The notes under the pieces: model-generated
The model's input: only the letters and a program-made list of their open reading frames with translations
Databases searched by the model: none
Told to the model about the DNA's origin: nothing
Program-made: the position numbers and the translations under genes
Shown here: piece by piece, positions 41,843 through 50,869 of the stretch
How the letters are laid out: each line of letters begins with the position of its first letter
Position numbering within the stretch: the stretch's first letter is position 1
NCBI GenBank assembly: GCA_904393115.1
Contig: CAJFMX010000002.1
Coordinates: 1-64,000, forward strand
Source: an uncultured Clostridia bacterium
GTDB taxonomy: Bacteria; Bacillota; Clostridia; Christensenellales; UBA1750
Reading direction: 5' to 3'
DNA length: 64,000 nt

Positions 41843-42870
41843 AGCGTGCCCAGGGCCACGACCACCGACGTCGGGGACAGGCCGCTCCTCTCGGAAATAT
41901 AGGCGGAGAGCCGCGCGAGCGAGACCTCGTCCGCGGGCAGACCCAGGTCGGAAAGCGTGGTCGGGCAGGCGAGGACCTCCCGCAGGAAGGCCGCGGCGCT
42001 CTTGCGCGTGTACCCGGCGATGGTCCCGGTCATCTCCATCTCCAGCAGCACGCCCACCCCCACGATCTCCCCGTGCAGAAAGCGCGCCCGCTGCTCGGGG
42101 AACAGCGCGGTCACCCCGTTGTAGAAGGCGTGGGCGATCTCCCCGGTGCGCCGGTTGGACCCGGTCGCCGTGATCGCGGAGACGAGCTGCAGGTTCGCGT
42201 AGACGACCTCGCTGCGCGCAGTCTCGTCCCCGGCCAGGGCGTCCGCCGCGCAGGAGAAGTAGACGTCCATCAGGTGCAGGGCCTGGGCCATGGCGCTGCG
42301 CCAGCGGGGCTCGGGCGGGTTGTCGGGATAGAGGCAGGCCGAGGCCGTCTCGCTGAGCTTGGCCATGCCGTCGGCGATGCCCGCGGCGAGCGTGCGCGCC
42401 GGGGCCTTGGCCAGCAGCGCCTCGTCCGCATAGACGCCGTCCACCGGCCGGGGCAGGGCGTAGGCGCCGCTCCTGCGGCCCTGCCCGTCGTAGAGGGCGA
42501 TGAGCGTCGTGGCCGCGGCGCAGGTTGCGGCGGTCGTGGGCGCGAGGTACACCCTGCGGCCCGAGAGCGCTGCGACGGCCTTGGCCAGGTCCATGGCCGC
42601 GCCGCCGCCCGCGCCCAGGATCGCCTGCGCGTCCGCGCGCACGGCGCGCTCGGCCAGGGCCCGCGCCTGCTCCCAGGTGCTCTTTCCCGCAAGGGGCTCG
42701 CCTGTCTCGATGCGCGCGCCCTCCAGGCGGAAGGCCGGCAGGAACGCGGCAAGGCCCGTCTTTCCGCCGACGACGAACGCGGACTCCAGCCCGCGCAGGT
42801 CCTGCGCCATGCGCGAGAGCGCGCCCGGCCCCTGGACGTAGCGCGCCGCGCCCTGCAGGATCTCGATCAC
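41839..42870 (-). CDS. Iron-containing alcohol/glycerol dehydrogenase-like protein
   Basis: 343 aa. Rossmann-type N-domain GAGGGAAMDLAKAVA is the NAD motif of group III dehydrogenases. The metal ligands D (IADGMAKL), H (EIAHAFYNG) and H (FLHGEIVGVG) match the GldA pattern. It oxidises or reduces a polyol or keto compound; the substrate is unknown. The GTG start at 42870 overlaps the EngB stop (GTGA) and has GAGGAGGCGGAGGC upstream. Stop overlaps the membrane gene. Confidence 0.85.
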   Translation of the reverse strand: MIEILQGAARYVQGPGALSRMAQDLRGLESAFVVGGKTGLAAFLPAFRLEGARIETGEPLAGKSTWEQARALAERAVRADAQAILGAGGGAAMDLAKAVAALSGRRVYLAPTTAATCAAATTLIALYDGQGRRSGAYALPRPVDGVYADEALLAKAPARTLAAGIADGMAKLSETASACLYPDNPPEPRWRSAMAQALHLMDVYFSCAADALAGDETARSEVVYANLQLVSAITATGSNRRTGEIAHAFYNGVTALFPEQRARFLHGEIVGVGVLLEMEMTGTIAGYTRKSAAAFLREVLACPTTLSDLGLPADEVSLARLSAYISERSGLSPTSVVVALGTL

Positions 42871-43463
42871 GCCTCCGCCTCCTCTCCGAGGACCTGGCCC
42901 ACGCGGGCGAGGAGCTCCTCGCGCCCGGCGCGCGTCACGGAGGAGAAGGGCTGCACGTCCCAGGGCTGCACGCCCAGCGTCCGGCACAGGACGAGGGCGG
43001 CCTTCTGCTGCTGGGCGCGGGAGAGCTTGTCGCACTTGGTGGCCACCACCGTGCAGGGCACGCCGTTGTGCTGAATCCAGGCCTGCATCTGCACGTCGTT
43101 GGCCCCGGGCTCGTGGCGCATGTCGACAAGGTGCAGGATGTGCAGAAGGGACTGCGTTCCGGCAAAGTAGCTGTCCATCATGCGGCCCCAGTCCTCCTGC
43201 ATGCCGCGGCTGACCCGCGCGTAGCCGTAGCCCGGCAGGTCCACCAGGTAGAAGGCGTCGTTGATGCGGTAGAGGTTGATCAGGCGCGTCTTTCCCGGCT
43301 CGCCCGAGACGCGCGCCAGCTTGTTTTGGTTGCAGAGGCAGTTGATCAGCGAGGACTTGCCCACGTTGGACTTTCCGACCACGGCGATCTGCGGCAGCTC
43401 CCCGCTAGGGATGTGCTGCCCGCCGGTGAGCGAGGTGATGAATTCCGCCCGTTTGATGCGCAT
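42867..43463 (-). CDS. engB: Ribosome biogenesis GTPase EngB (YsxC/YihA)
   Basis: 198 aa, usual size. G1 GKSNVGKSS, G3 DLPGYGYA and G4 TKCDKL are visible. It assists 50S assembly and is essential in many Firmicutes. The start ATG at 43463 lies 9 bp behind the lon stop, in the common lon-engB order. Confidence 0.96.
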   Translation of the reverse strand: MRIKRAEFITSLTGGQHIPSGELPQIAVVGKSNVGKSSLINCLCNQNKLARVSGEPGKTRLINLYRINDAFYLVDLPGYGYARVSRGMQEDWGRMMDSYFAGTQSLLHILHLVDMRHEPGANDVQMQAWIQHNGVPCTVVATKCDKLSRAQQQKAALVLCRTLGVQPWDVQPFSSVTRAGREELLARVGQVLGEEAEA

Positions 43464-43472
43464 AGATCCTCC

Positions 43473-45830
43473 TTATTCTCGCGGGGTGGAAGCCGCCGGC
43501 GCGCGCGCGGGGTCAAAGACGATGGAGAGCACGTCCGAGAGCGTGGCCACGGGCAGGAACTCCAGACTCGCGCGCACGCTCTCGGGCACCTCCTGCAGGT
43601 CCTCGGCGTTGTCCTTGGGGTAGAGCACCGTGCGCGCGCCGGCGCGCAGCGCGGCGATGGACTTCTCCTTCAGCCCGCCGATCGGCAGCACGCGCCCGCG
43701 CAGCGAGATCTCGCCCGTCATGGCGATGTTCTGCGGCACGGGCCGGCCGGACAGCGCGGAGTAGATGGCCGTGACCATCGTCACCCCGGCCGAGGGGCCG
43801 TCCTTGGGGGTCGCGCCCATGGGCACGTGGACGTGGATGTCCGTCGTCTTGTGGAACTCCTCGTCAATGCCCAGCTCCAGGGCGTGCGCGCGGATGTAGG
43901 AGACGGCGGCCTTTGCGCTCTCCTGCATGACCTCGCCGAGCTTGCCCGTGAGCTGCACGGCGCCGCTGCCCTTCATGGCCGTGGCCTCGATGGTCAGGAT
44001 CTCGCCGCCCACGGCCGTCCAGGCAAGGCCCGTGACGCAGCCGACAAGGGAGACCGGCTCGACCTTCTCGTGCAGTGCGTGCGTGGGGCCGAGCAGCTCG
44101 TGCACGCGCTTTTCGTTGACGCGGAAGGACTTCTTCCCGTCCATCTTGGCGATGGCCGCCTTGCGGCAGACCGCGCCGATGGTCCGCTCGAGCGTGCGCA
44201 CGCCGCTTTCGGCCGTGTAGTCGTTGATGATGGCGCGCAGCGCGCCGTCCTCCAGCCGCAAAAAGGCGCGGGTCAGGCCGTTCTCCTTGATCTGCTTGGG
44301 CAGAAGGTGGCGCTTGGCGATCTCGAACTTTTCCTCCGGGGTGTAGCTGGTCAGCTCGATGACCTCCATGCGGTCCAGCAGCGGCCGGGGCACGGTGTCC
44401 AGCGTGTTGGCCGTGATGATGAACATCACCTGGCTCAGGTCGAAGGGGATGTCCAGGTAGTGGTCGCGGAAGGTGTTGTTCTGCTCGGCGTCGAGCACCT
44501 CCAGCAGCGCCGCCGACGGATCCCCGCGCAGGTCGGAGGACATCTTGTCGATCTCGTCCAGCAGCAGCACGGGGTTCATGGTCCCCGCCTGCTTGATGGA
44601 GGTGATGATGCGCCCGGGGATCGCGCCGACGTAGGTCCGCCGGTGGCCGCGGATCTCCGCCTCGTCCCGCACGCCGCCCAGCGACATGCGCACAAAGGAG
44701 CGGCCCAGCGCCTCAGCGATGGAGTGGGCGATGGAGGTCTTGCCCACGCCCGGCGGGCCGACCAGGCACAGGATCGTGCCCTTCAGGGACTGGGTGAGCG
44801 CGTGCACGGCCAGGTATTCCAGGATGCGCTCCTTGACCTTTTCCAGGCCGTAGTGGTCCCGCGCGAGGATCTTGCGCGCGCGGTCCAGGGAGTAGTCGTC
44901 CTTCGTGTAGACGCCAAAGGGCAGGTCCGCAATCGTCTCCAGGTACGTGCGCAGCACCGGGATGTCGGGCGAGCCGGGCGTCATCGTGGAAAGGCGCGAG
45001 AGGTCCTTTTCGATCTTTTCGCGGATCGCCGGCTCGAAGTCGATCTTTTCCAGCCGCTCGCGCAGGTCCGCAACGTCGGTCAGGTCCGTGTCGCCCAGCT
45101 CCTTGCGGATGACCTTCATCTGCTCGCGCAGGAAGTATTCGCGCTGGTTCTTCTCCATCATCTGGCGGACTTTGGCCTCCAGTTCCGCCTGCAGGCCCGC
45201 CTGCTCGGTCTTCTGCGCCAGCAGGACGCACAGCCGCTCCACGCGCGCCGGCACGTCCGTCAGGTTCAGCAGTTCGAGCTGCTCGGGCACGGTTTCCAGC
45301 ACGTGCGCGGCGATCATGTCGCAGAGCTTGTCCGGATCGTCTTCCTTCTCCAGGTAGTCCGCGGCCTCCTTGGGCACCTTGGGCGAGGCGTCGGCAAAGC
45401 TGCGGAAGTAGTCCAGCAGCACCTCGCGCGAGGCGGAGACCAGCAGGTCCGGCCCGTCTCGCTTCGGCAGGTCCTGGATCTCGGCCTGGCGCGAGCCCGC
45501 GACCGTCTGGATCGAGAGGAAGCGCGCGCGGCGCACGCCCTCGACCGTGACGCGCACAAGCCCGGAGGGCAGGCGCAGGATGCTCTTGATGCGGGCGACG
45601 GTGCCGATCTTGTTGAAGTCCTCGTAGTTCGGCACGGCGACGGCGTCCACGCCGTGGACGCCCAGGAAGACCTCCCGGCCCTCGTCCATCGCGCGCTCAA
45701 AGGTGGCTACGTCCTCGCCCGGGTTGACCTCGATCGTGGCGCTCATGAAGGGGAAGAGCACCAGTTTGTGCAGGGGAACCAAGGGCATCAGCTGCACAAA
45801 GCCCTCGGTGTAGGTCGTTTCTCTCTCCAT
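43473..45830 (-). CDS. lon: ATP-dependent protease La (Lon)
   Basis: 785 aa. An N-terminal LAN domain ([13 protein letters not shown]), a coiled-coil region, AAA+ Walker A GPPGVGKT (about 357) with [10 protein letters not shown], and a C-terminal protease with S680 in DGPSAG and K723 (GGLKEK) give a standard LonA. Cytosolic and degrades misfolded proteins. The ATG at 45830 has only a distant GAGGGA; a TTG at 45839 is an alternative. It follows the nucleotidyltransferase gene by 55 bp, so the operon runs from 46620 to 40886. Confidence 0.97.
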   Translation of the reverse strand: MERETTYTEGFVQLMPLVPLHKLVLFPFMSATIEVNPGEDVATFERAMDEGREVFLGVHGVDAVAVPNYEDFNKIGTVARIKSILRLPSGLVRVTVEGVRRARFLSIQTVAGSRQAEIQDLPKRDGPDLLVSASREVLLDYFRSFADASPKVPKEAADYLEKEDDPDKLCDMIAAHVLETVPEQLELLNLTDVPARVERLCVLLAQKTEQAGLQAELEAKVRQMMEKNQREYFLREQMKVIRKELGDTDLTDVADLRERLEKIDFEPAIREKIEKDLSRLSTMTPGSPDIPVLRTYLETIADLPFGVYTKDDYSLDRARKILARDHYGLEKVKERILEYLAVHALTQSLKGTILCLVGPPGVGKTSIAHSIAEALGRSFVRMSLGGVRDEAEIRGHRRTYVGAIPGRIITSIKQAGTMNPVLLLDEIDKMSSDLRGDPSAALLEVLDAEQNNTFRDHYLDIPFDLSQVMFIITANTLDTVPRPLLDRMEVIELTSYTPEEKFEIAKRHLLPKQIKENGLTRAFLRLEDGALRAIINDYTAESGVRTLERTIGAVCRKAAIAKMDGKKSFRVNEKRVHELLGPTHALHEKVEPVSLVGCVTGLAWTAVGGEILTIEATAMKGSGAVQLTGKLGEVMQESAKAAVSYIRAHALELGIDEEFHKTTDIHVHVPMGATPKDGPSAGVTMVTAIYSALSGRPVPQNIAMTGEISLRGRVLPIGGLKEKSIAALRAGARTVLYPKDNAEDLQEVPESVRASLEFLPVATLSDVLSIVFDPARAPAASTPRE

Positions 45831-45885
45831 AGAAATCAAAAATCCCTCGTTCTCTTCAATGGTTTTCTTTTTCTTGCATCGCGCG

Positions 45886-46620
45886 TTACGGCCCGTAGAT
45901 CGAGCGCACGAGCGCAAGGGACTCGTGCGTGCCGATGTCATAACAGGGCTGCTCGGTCACATAGGCATAGACCGGCTCCCGCGCGCTGAGCCAGACGGCG
46001 AAGTTGCCCGGCGCGTCCGGGCTGTTGCCCTGCGCAAGGTACTCCGCGATGCGGCGCACGGAGGCGGCGGGGTAGAGGTAGAGCGCAAAGACCCCGTTCT
46101 GGCTCGGGGGCTGCGCGGGCTTTTCCACCAGGCGCAAAACGCGCCCCTCGCCGTCCAGCTCCGCAACCGCGAAGCGGCGCAGCGTCGCAACATCGTCCAT
46201 CTTCTGCGCCAGCAGGAGCGGCCGGCGGCCGCGCGCCGCATACGCGCGGAAGAAGTCCGCGTAGTCGATCATCAGCAGGTTGTCCCCGGCCACGATCAGG
46301 CAGTCGTCGTCGATGTTTCCCTGCCGCAGGGCAAAGGCGATGTCCCCGATGGCGCCAAGGCGCGCCCCTTCCTCGCGCGTGCCGTCGTTGTGCACGCGCA
46401 GGCGCGCGTCCCCGTGGGCGTCCGCCCAGGCGCGGAACTGCGGGTAGAACTTGTCGTTGGAGACGACGTGGATCTCGTCCACCTCGCCGATCGCGTTGAC
46501 GCCGCGCAGAATGTGGTCCAGCAGCGGCATGCCGCCCACCGAAAGCAGGGCCTTTGGGCGGTCCTTTGTCAGGGGATACAGGCGCGTGGCATACCCGGCG
46601 ACAAGCAGTATGGCTTTCAT
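45886..46620 (-). CDS. Sugar-phosphate nucleotidyltransferase family protein
   Basis: 244 aa. N-terminal KAILLVAGYATRLYPLTKDRPKALL is the GxGTRxxPxT nucleotide-binding loop of the NTP_transferase family with Tyr-Ala for Gly-Thr. The second conserved Asp lies in GDNLL (VAGDNL). Such enzymes activate sugar phosphates as NDP-sugars for cell-wall or exopolysaccharide use. No other polysaccharide genes are adjacent. The ATG at 46620 has GGAGGT 8 bp upstream; an upstream GTG at 46629 would bury it. Promoter at 46656-46685. Confidence 0.85.
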   Translation of the reverse strand: MKAILLVAGYATRLYPLTKDRPKALLSVGGMPLLDHILRGVNAIGEVDEIHVVSNDKFYPQFRAWADAHGDARLRVHNDGTREEGARLGAIGDIAFALRQGNIDDDCLIVAGDNLLMIDYADFFRAYAARGRRPLLLAQKMDDVATLRRFAVAELDGEGRVLRLVEKPAQPPSQNGVFALYLYPAASVRRIAEYLAQGNSPDAPGNFAVWLSAREPVYAYVTEQPCYDIGTHESLALVRSIYGP

Positions 46621-46655
46621 GTCCGGCACCTCCAGCTCTCAGCACTTTAGCTTTC

Positions 46656-46685
46656 ATTATACCACACGGGGTGCGCATCCAACAA
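46656..46685 (-). promoter_or_regulatory. Promoter for the nucleotidyltransferase-lon-engB operon
   Basis: On the minus strand -35 TTGTTG, an 18-bp spacer and perfect -10 TATAAT (plus-strand ATTATA at 46656-46661) with a TGG extended element. Confidence 0.85.
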
Positions 46686-46735
46686 CCACCCCTTTGGACA
46701 TCCTGCCGGGAAAAAACGAAAAAAGCGCCGCGCAC

Positions 46736-46764
46736 TTGCGCCCTGCCCAAATTTATTCTATAAT
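46736..46764 (+). promoter_or_regulatory. Promoter for the gene at 46809
   Basis: -35 TTGCGC (46736-46741), a 17-bp spacer and perfect -10 TATAAT (46759-46764). Confidence 0.85.
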
Positions 46765-46808
46765 GTTCCCGTGTGTTTGCATCGGCTTTGCAGAAGGGGG
46801 GTCTTTCC

Positions 46809-47282
46809 GTGCCGAAACGCTTGCGGCTTGCCACGCTCCACCGCACCGCCCGGCGCGTGCGCCGCCAGAGCCATACGGTCCACCGCGCGCGCCTGATCGT
46901 CACGCTGTGCATCCTCGGCGCGCTGCTTGCGGCGGTGTGCGTCTACGGGTTCGCGCAGCACGACCGCCTGGACGCCGGCGTGGACGTGGTGGTCGGCACG
47001 GCCCTGATGGCGCGCCTGCCCCTGCCCGCGGAGGGGGAGGACGTCCCCGTCCTGCAGGCCCTGGAGGACGTCGCCGTCCGCCCGACCTCCCAGCAGACCC
47101 TCGTCTTCCTCGGCAAGGACTTTTCGCTCGAGCACACGGCGGAGGAGGCGCAGGACCTGCGCTTTGCCGGCGCAGGCGGCTCCCTGCTGCTGAAGGACGC
47201 CTCGGGAAGGACCCTTGGCGCGGTCACGGGCATCTACCTGCCCACGGACGAAACCTCCGTAAAGCCCCTGGACGAAACGTAA
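46809..47282 (+). CDS. Membrane-anchored protein of unknown function (157 aa)
   Basis: GTG start at 46809 follows AGAAGGGGGG. A basic cytosolic N-terminus (KRLRLATLHRTARRVRRQ) precedes one membrane helix (about 30-50). An external domain (about 55-155) of alternating polar and hydrophobic strands follows. No recognised motif. It has its own strong promoter and lies 95 bp before DUF1614-SpoIIP, which may hint at a cell-envelope or sporulation role. Confidence 0.7.
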   Translation: MPKRLRLATLHRTARRVRRQSHTVHRARLIVTLCILGALLAAVCVYGFAQHDRLDAGVDVVVGTALMARLPLPAEGEDVPVLQALEDVAVRPTSQQTLVFLGKDFSLEHTAEEAQDLRFAGAGGSLLLKDASGRTLGAVTGIYLPTDETSVKPLDET

Positions 47283-47377
47283 CCCCCCTCATTGCAGAAA
47301 AATTTGGAAAGCGCGTGAAACCGCCCGCTCTGGACATGCTAAGTACAAGGAATGCATGGAAGGAAGGGTGGTTTTTT

Positions 47378-48055
47378 ATGTCGCTTGGCAGAATTTTGCT
47401 GCTGGCGGTGTCGGTGCTGGTGCTCTTTGGCGTCGGCCAGCGCGTGCTGGACAAGATGCGCCTGACCGACCGCCAGGCGCTGTTCTTCATGGCGCTGATC
47501 CTGGTGGGGGGCTGGATTCCCTCGATCCCGCTGAGCGGGAGCGTGCGCGTCAACATCGGCGGCGCGCTGGTCCCGCTGGGGCTGTGCATCTATCTCTTCG
47601 TGCGCGCGGGCACGGCCAGGGAGCGCTGGCGCGCGGGCATCGCCTCGGCGCTGGCGGCCGCGGCCGTGCTCGGCCTGGGCATGCTCCTGCCGGACGAGCC
47701 GGAGGCCATGCCCTTTGACATCAACTACGCCTACGGCCTGCTCGCCGGGGCCATCGCCTATGTGCTCGGCCGCAGCCGGATCTCCTCGTTCATCGCGGGC
47801 GTGATGGGCGTGCTGCTGGCGGACATCGCCCAGGCGGTCCTCAACGCGGTCAATGGCGTGCCCGTCAACCTCCACCTGGGCGGCGCGGGCGCGCTGGACG
47901 CCGTGGTCCTGTCGGGGCTCACGGCGGTGCTGCTGAGCGAACTGCTCGGCGCGCTGCTGGAGCGCATCACCGGCGCGGTCCACGCCCACGCCGAGATCCG
48001 CGGCGGCCAGCAGGTGCTCGTCCGCACCGACCGGGAGAGGGGGAAGGACGAATGA
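47378..48055 (+). CDS. DUF1614 family membrane protein
   Basis: 225 aa, six or so membrane helices. The N-terminal FGVGQRVLDKMRLTDRQALFFMALILVGGWI and PLSGSVRVNIGGALVPLGLCIY segments are typical of DUF1614, which is usually fused or adjacent to SpoIIP in spore-forming Clostridia. ATG at 47378 follows GGAAGGAAGGGTGG. Its TGA overlaps the SpoIIP start (ATGA). Membrane scaffold for SpoIIP is a plausible but untested role. Confidence 0.85.
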   Translation: MSLGRILLLAVSVLVLFGVGQRVLDKMRLTDRQALFFMALILVGGWIPSIPLSGSVRVNIGGALVPLGLCIYLFVRAGTARERWRAGIASALAAAAVLGLGMLLPDEPEAMPFDINYAYGLLAGAIAYVLGRSRISSFIAGVMGVLLADIAQAVLNAVNGVPVNLHLGGAGALDAVVLSGLTAVLLSELLGALLERITGAVHAHAEIRGGQQVLVRTDRERGKDE

Positions 48056-49227
48056 CGCGCAAGATCCTTGCCGCGCTCCTGTGCCTGTGCGCGGCGCTGC
48101 CGCTCCTCGCGCCCGCCGCGCGCGCGGAGGAGGCCGACCCGGCCTGGACGCTCGTCACCGCGGACGGGGAGAAGGTGACCTCCATCGCCGTGGAGGTCAC
48201 CGAGGGCGACGAGTACATTGCCGGCGACAACGCGCTCTACCGCGTCACCTCCGTCGACGCGCAGACGCGCCAGGCGGTTTTGCAGCGCGCGGGCGAGGAG
48301 CCGGCCGTGGCGCAGGCCCTCTTCGGCCTGACGCGCACGGCCAAGACCCAGAAGGTCGTGGGCCTCTACTGCACCCACTCGGACGAATCCTATGAGGACG
48401 GGGACGGCGCCTCCTCGGTGGAGTCCGGCTGGGCCGGCATCCACGACGTGGCCGCCACCCTGAAGAGCTGGCTCGAGGACAAGGGCGTCGAGGTCCTGTT
48501 TGACACGGGCTCCTACCTGCCGCACGACGCCGGCGCCTACCGCCGCTCGCGCAGCGCCGCGGTGGAGCTGGCCAGCCAGGGCCCGGCCGCGCTCTTTGAC
48601 GTCCACCGCGACGGCATCCCCGACGCCTCGGAGTACGAGACGGAGATCAACGGCGAGCCCGCGACCATGGTCCGCCTGCTCGTCGGCCGCTCCAACCCCA
48701 ACAGCCAGGAGAACCGGCAGTTCGCCGTGCAGCTCAAGTCCGTCGCGGACGAGTATTACCCGGGCCTTGTCAAGGACATCTTCATCGGCAAGGGCAACTA
48801 CAACCAGGAGATCCTGCCCGATTCCGTCCTGCTGGAGTTCGGCACGCACGTCAGCGACAAGGAGCAGGTCCTGACCTCCACCAAGTACATGGCGGACGTC
48901 ATCCACATCGCGGTCTTCGGCGGCGAGCCGGGGTATTCGCAGAAGGCGCAGGCGGAGGGCGGCGCCGCCGCAGAGGACGAGGGCGCCGCGCCCGCTCCCT
49001 CCGGCGCGGTGACGCCCGTGCCCGGCGCGCCGCAGAGCGCCTCCACCCAAACCGAGGAGCGCAGCGGCGTCTGGACGGCGCTGGCCTGGATCGTGGGCCT
49101 CGCGGTCCTTGGCGGGTTGGCCTTCGCCGTGGTCTCGGGCGGCGGCTTCTCCGGCCTCTCGGACCGGGTCAGGCGCTTCTCCTCCGAGGTCAGCGGCGGC
49201 CTCTTCGGGAAAAAGCCCAAGGAATAA
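48052..49227 (+). CDS. spoIIP: Stage II sporulation protein P family (peptidoglycan amidase)
   Basis: 391 aa. A signal peptide (1-26) precedes the SpoIIP domain: YCTHSDESY at 106-114, the DVHRDG motif (about 183-188) and the LLEFGTHVSD segment near 262. A C-terminal membrane helix (about 347-370) tethers it. SpoIIP cleaves the stem peptide amide to thin septal peptidoglycan during engulfment, with SpoIID and SpoIIM. In Bacillus the first motif is HTH-like; here Cys107 replaces the first His. An acidic low-complexity linker (PAPSGAVTPVPG) lies before the helix. It shows that the lineage encodes, or once encoded, sporulation. Confidence 0.88.
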   Translation: MTRKILAALLCLCAALPLLAPAARAEEADPAWTLVTADGEKVTSIAVEVTEGDEYIAGDNALYRVTSVDAQTRQAVLQRAGEEPAVAQALFGLTRTAKTQKVVGLYCTHSDESYEDGDGASSVESGWAGIHDVAATLKSWLEDKGVEVLFDTGSYLPHDAGAYRRSRSAAVELASQGPAALFDVHRDGIPDASEYETEINGEPATMVRLLVGRSNPNSQENRQFAVQLKSVADEYYPGLVKDIFIGKGNYNQEILPDSVLLEFGTHVSDKEQVLTSTKYMADVIHIAVFGGEPGYSQKAQAEGGAAAEDEGAAPAPSGAVTPVPGAPQSASTQTEERSGVWTALAWIVGLAVLGGLAFAVVSGGGFSGLSDRVRRFSSEVSGGLFGKKPKE

Positions 49228-49228
49228 G

Positions 49229-49276
49229 CGGCAGCGCGCCCTCCCGGATGCTTTCGGGAGGGCGCGCTGCCGTTTC
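49229..49276. terminator. Hairpin between convergent SpoIIP and peptidase genes
   Basis: An 18-bp perfect stem (CGGCAGCGCGCCCTCCCG and complement) with an 8-nt loop. The T content is low, TTTC on the plus side. Confidence 0.75.
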
Positions 49277-50731
49277 TCAGGCGCGCCGCACGCGGTCCGC
49301 GCAGGCCCAGAACGCCGCAAGGTCCGGAAAGCCCCCGCGCTCTTCCCGGATTTTCACGATTTCCCGGCACTGGGGGAGCGTCAGCCCCTCCAGCGCGAAG
49401 AGGTCCACCTCCGTCGCCGCGTTGACGTCGATGCGCAGCCGCACCGCGCTCTCCGGGTCCCAGGGAACGGAAAGGACCTCCTTGTCCGCCTCGATCCACA
49501 GGCTCGGCGCGACCGCGCCGCCCAGGGGCAGATCCCCGCGCAGGAGCGATTCGGTCCATTCCGCCTTCTGCGCGCGCACGCGCAGGCAGGCGCGGCGGAA
49601 CGCCTCCGGGTCCCCCTGAATCCCCACGCGGTACAGCTCGCCGAACAGCGCCGGCGCGCCCGCGTCCACCGTCACGAAATTCGTCACCCGGCAAAAGACC
49701 GCCAGCGCCGCCTCCCGCTCCGCCGGAAAGCAGGAGAGGTATGCGCCGACAAAGTCCACAAACAGCGTGGGCCGGGAGAAGTCCAGCTGCATCATCGCGA
49801 AAAGCACCTTCAGCAGGAGCGCCTCCTGCGGGGAGAGGTCCTCGCCCATCGCGCAGAAGCGCGCAAAGACTTCCGCCGGCAGGGGCGCTTCCAGGCAGGC
49901 GCGGCAGGAGAAGAGCCGGAAGAAGAACGAGGCGATCAGCCCCTCGCTGGAGACCGCCTGCAGCCCGTTCTTCAGGCGCTCCGGGAGGAACGCGGAGGAG
50001 GCGCTGTGCGCCATGTGCAGCGCGGAATAGGAGGGGAAGTCCTCCGGCCGCAGATCCACCGTCCGGTACAGGAAGCGGTTGTTGCGGACCGCGTGCAGGC
50101 GCAGCGCGGTGTCGCGCGCGCAGAGCCAGGCGCCCGCGTCGTATCCGTCGTCGTAAAGGGGCGCCGCCTCCTCCGGCGGGCCCATGCGCTCCGCGCTCAG
50201 GATCTCCAGGCTCTCGGCAAACCCCTCGAAGAAGGCGAGGTAGGGGTCCGTGATCGCCGTGCTCGTGTGGAAGCGGTTGGACGGCGACCGCTCCGGCCGG
50301 TAGCCCATCCGGTGCAGCCACAGGTGCGAGAGCTCGTGGCCGAAGATCTCCTCGATGCCGGAGGCGTCCAGGTCCTCCCAATTCGTCTCCAGCGCAAGAA
50401 AGCACAGGTCCGGCGCGTCCGTCTGCCCGCGCTCGTCCTGCAGGCGCAGGCCCACCACCTCGCTGGGGTCCGTCCAGTCCGTGACGATCACGAGCGGGTC
50501 CCCGCAGCCCAGCGCGCGCTCGAGCCTTGCGTGCGCCCGCAGGAAAAAGGCGGCCGGCTCGCGCGCCAGCCGCGCAAGGAGCGCCCGGCGCTTGGGCGAG
50601 TCCTGCGGCAGCACCGCCGCGCAGTGGAGCGGCCGCCCCGCCGCGTCCGGGACCGCCTCCGCCGAAAGCGCCGCGGCCAGCAGGAGCTTGCCCTCCCGCG
50701 CCGCGTTTTCTATGTAAGCGTCGTTTTTCAA
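49277..50731 (-). CDS. Metallopeptidase (HExxH) with C-terminal helix-hairpin-helix domain
   Basis: 484 aa, no signal peptide. Zinc-peptidase motif HELSHLW (H132, E133, H136), with a nearby Glu-rich helix (FFEGFAESLEILS) as possible third ligand. It is followed by several hundred residues of helical domain. The last about 45 residues (DVNAATEVDLFALEGLTLPQC and IVKIREERGGFPDLAAF) are a ComEA-type helix-hairpin-helix, which binds DNA non-specifically. A peptidase-HhH fusion is unusual. The TTG at 50731 has GGGAGGG 9 bp upstream; no ATG is available. Substrate unknown. Confidence 0.8.
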   Translation of the reverse strand: MKNDAYIENAAREGKLLLAAALSAEAVPDAAGRPLHCAAVLPQDSPKRRALLARLAREPAAFFLRAHARLERALGCGDPLVIVTDWTDPSEVVGLRLQDERGQTDAPDLCFLALETNWEDLDASGIEEIFGHELSHLWLHRMGYRPERSPSNRFHTSTAITDPYLAFFEGFAESLEILSAERMGPPEEAAPLYDDGYDAGAWLCARDTALRLHAVRNNRFLYRTVDLRPEDFPSYSALHMAHSASSAFLPERLKNGLQAVSSEGLIASFFFRLFSCRACLEAPLPAEVFARFCAMGEDLSPQEALLLKVLFAMMQLDFSRPTLFVDFVGAYLSCFPAEREAALAVFCRVTNFVTVDAGAPALFGELYRVGIQGDPEAFRRACLRVRAQKAEWTESLLRGDLPLGGAVAPSLWIEADKEVLSVPWDPESAVRLRIDVNAATEVDLFALEGLTLPQCREIVKIREERGGFPDLAAFWACADRVRRA

Positions 50732-50808
50732 ATCCCGTTCCCTCCCTTTTTTCCTTGGGAGTTTAGCGCATTTTCCGCGGAAGTGCAACGGGGAAACGCC
50801 CCGGGGAA

Positions 50809-50837
50809 TTGACAAGACGGGCAAATTGTCGGATAAT
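50809..50837 (+). promoter_or_regulatory. Promoter for DUF512-der-plsY
   Basis: A perfect -35 TTGACA (50809-50814), a 17-bp spacer and -10 GATAAT (50832-50837). Confidence 0.88.
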
Positions 50838-50869
50838 AAAAACTGGAATATCGTGTGTCGGAGGTCGAA

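Noticed and set aside
42525-45989. A 1154-aa plus-strand open frame opposite Lon and EngB
   Set aside because: Lon and EngB are unmistakable on the minus strand; the opposite frame is compositionally biased and has no start signal.
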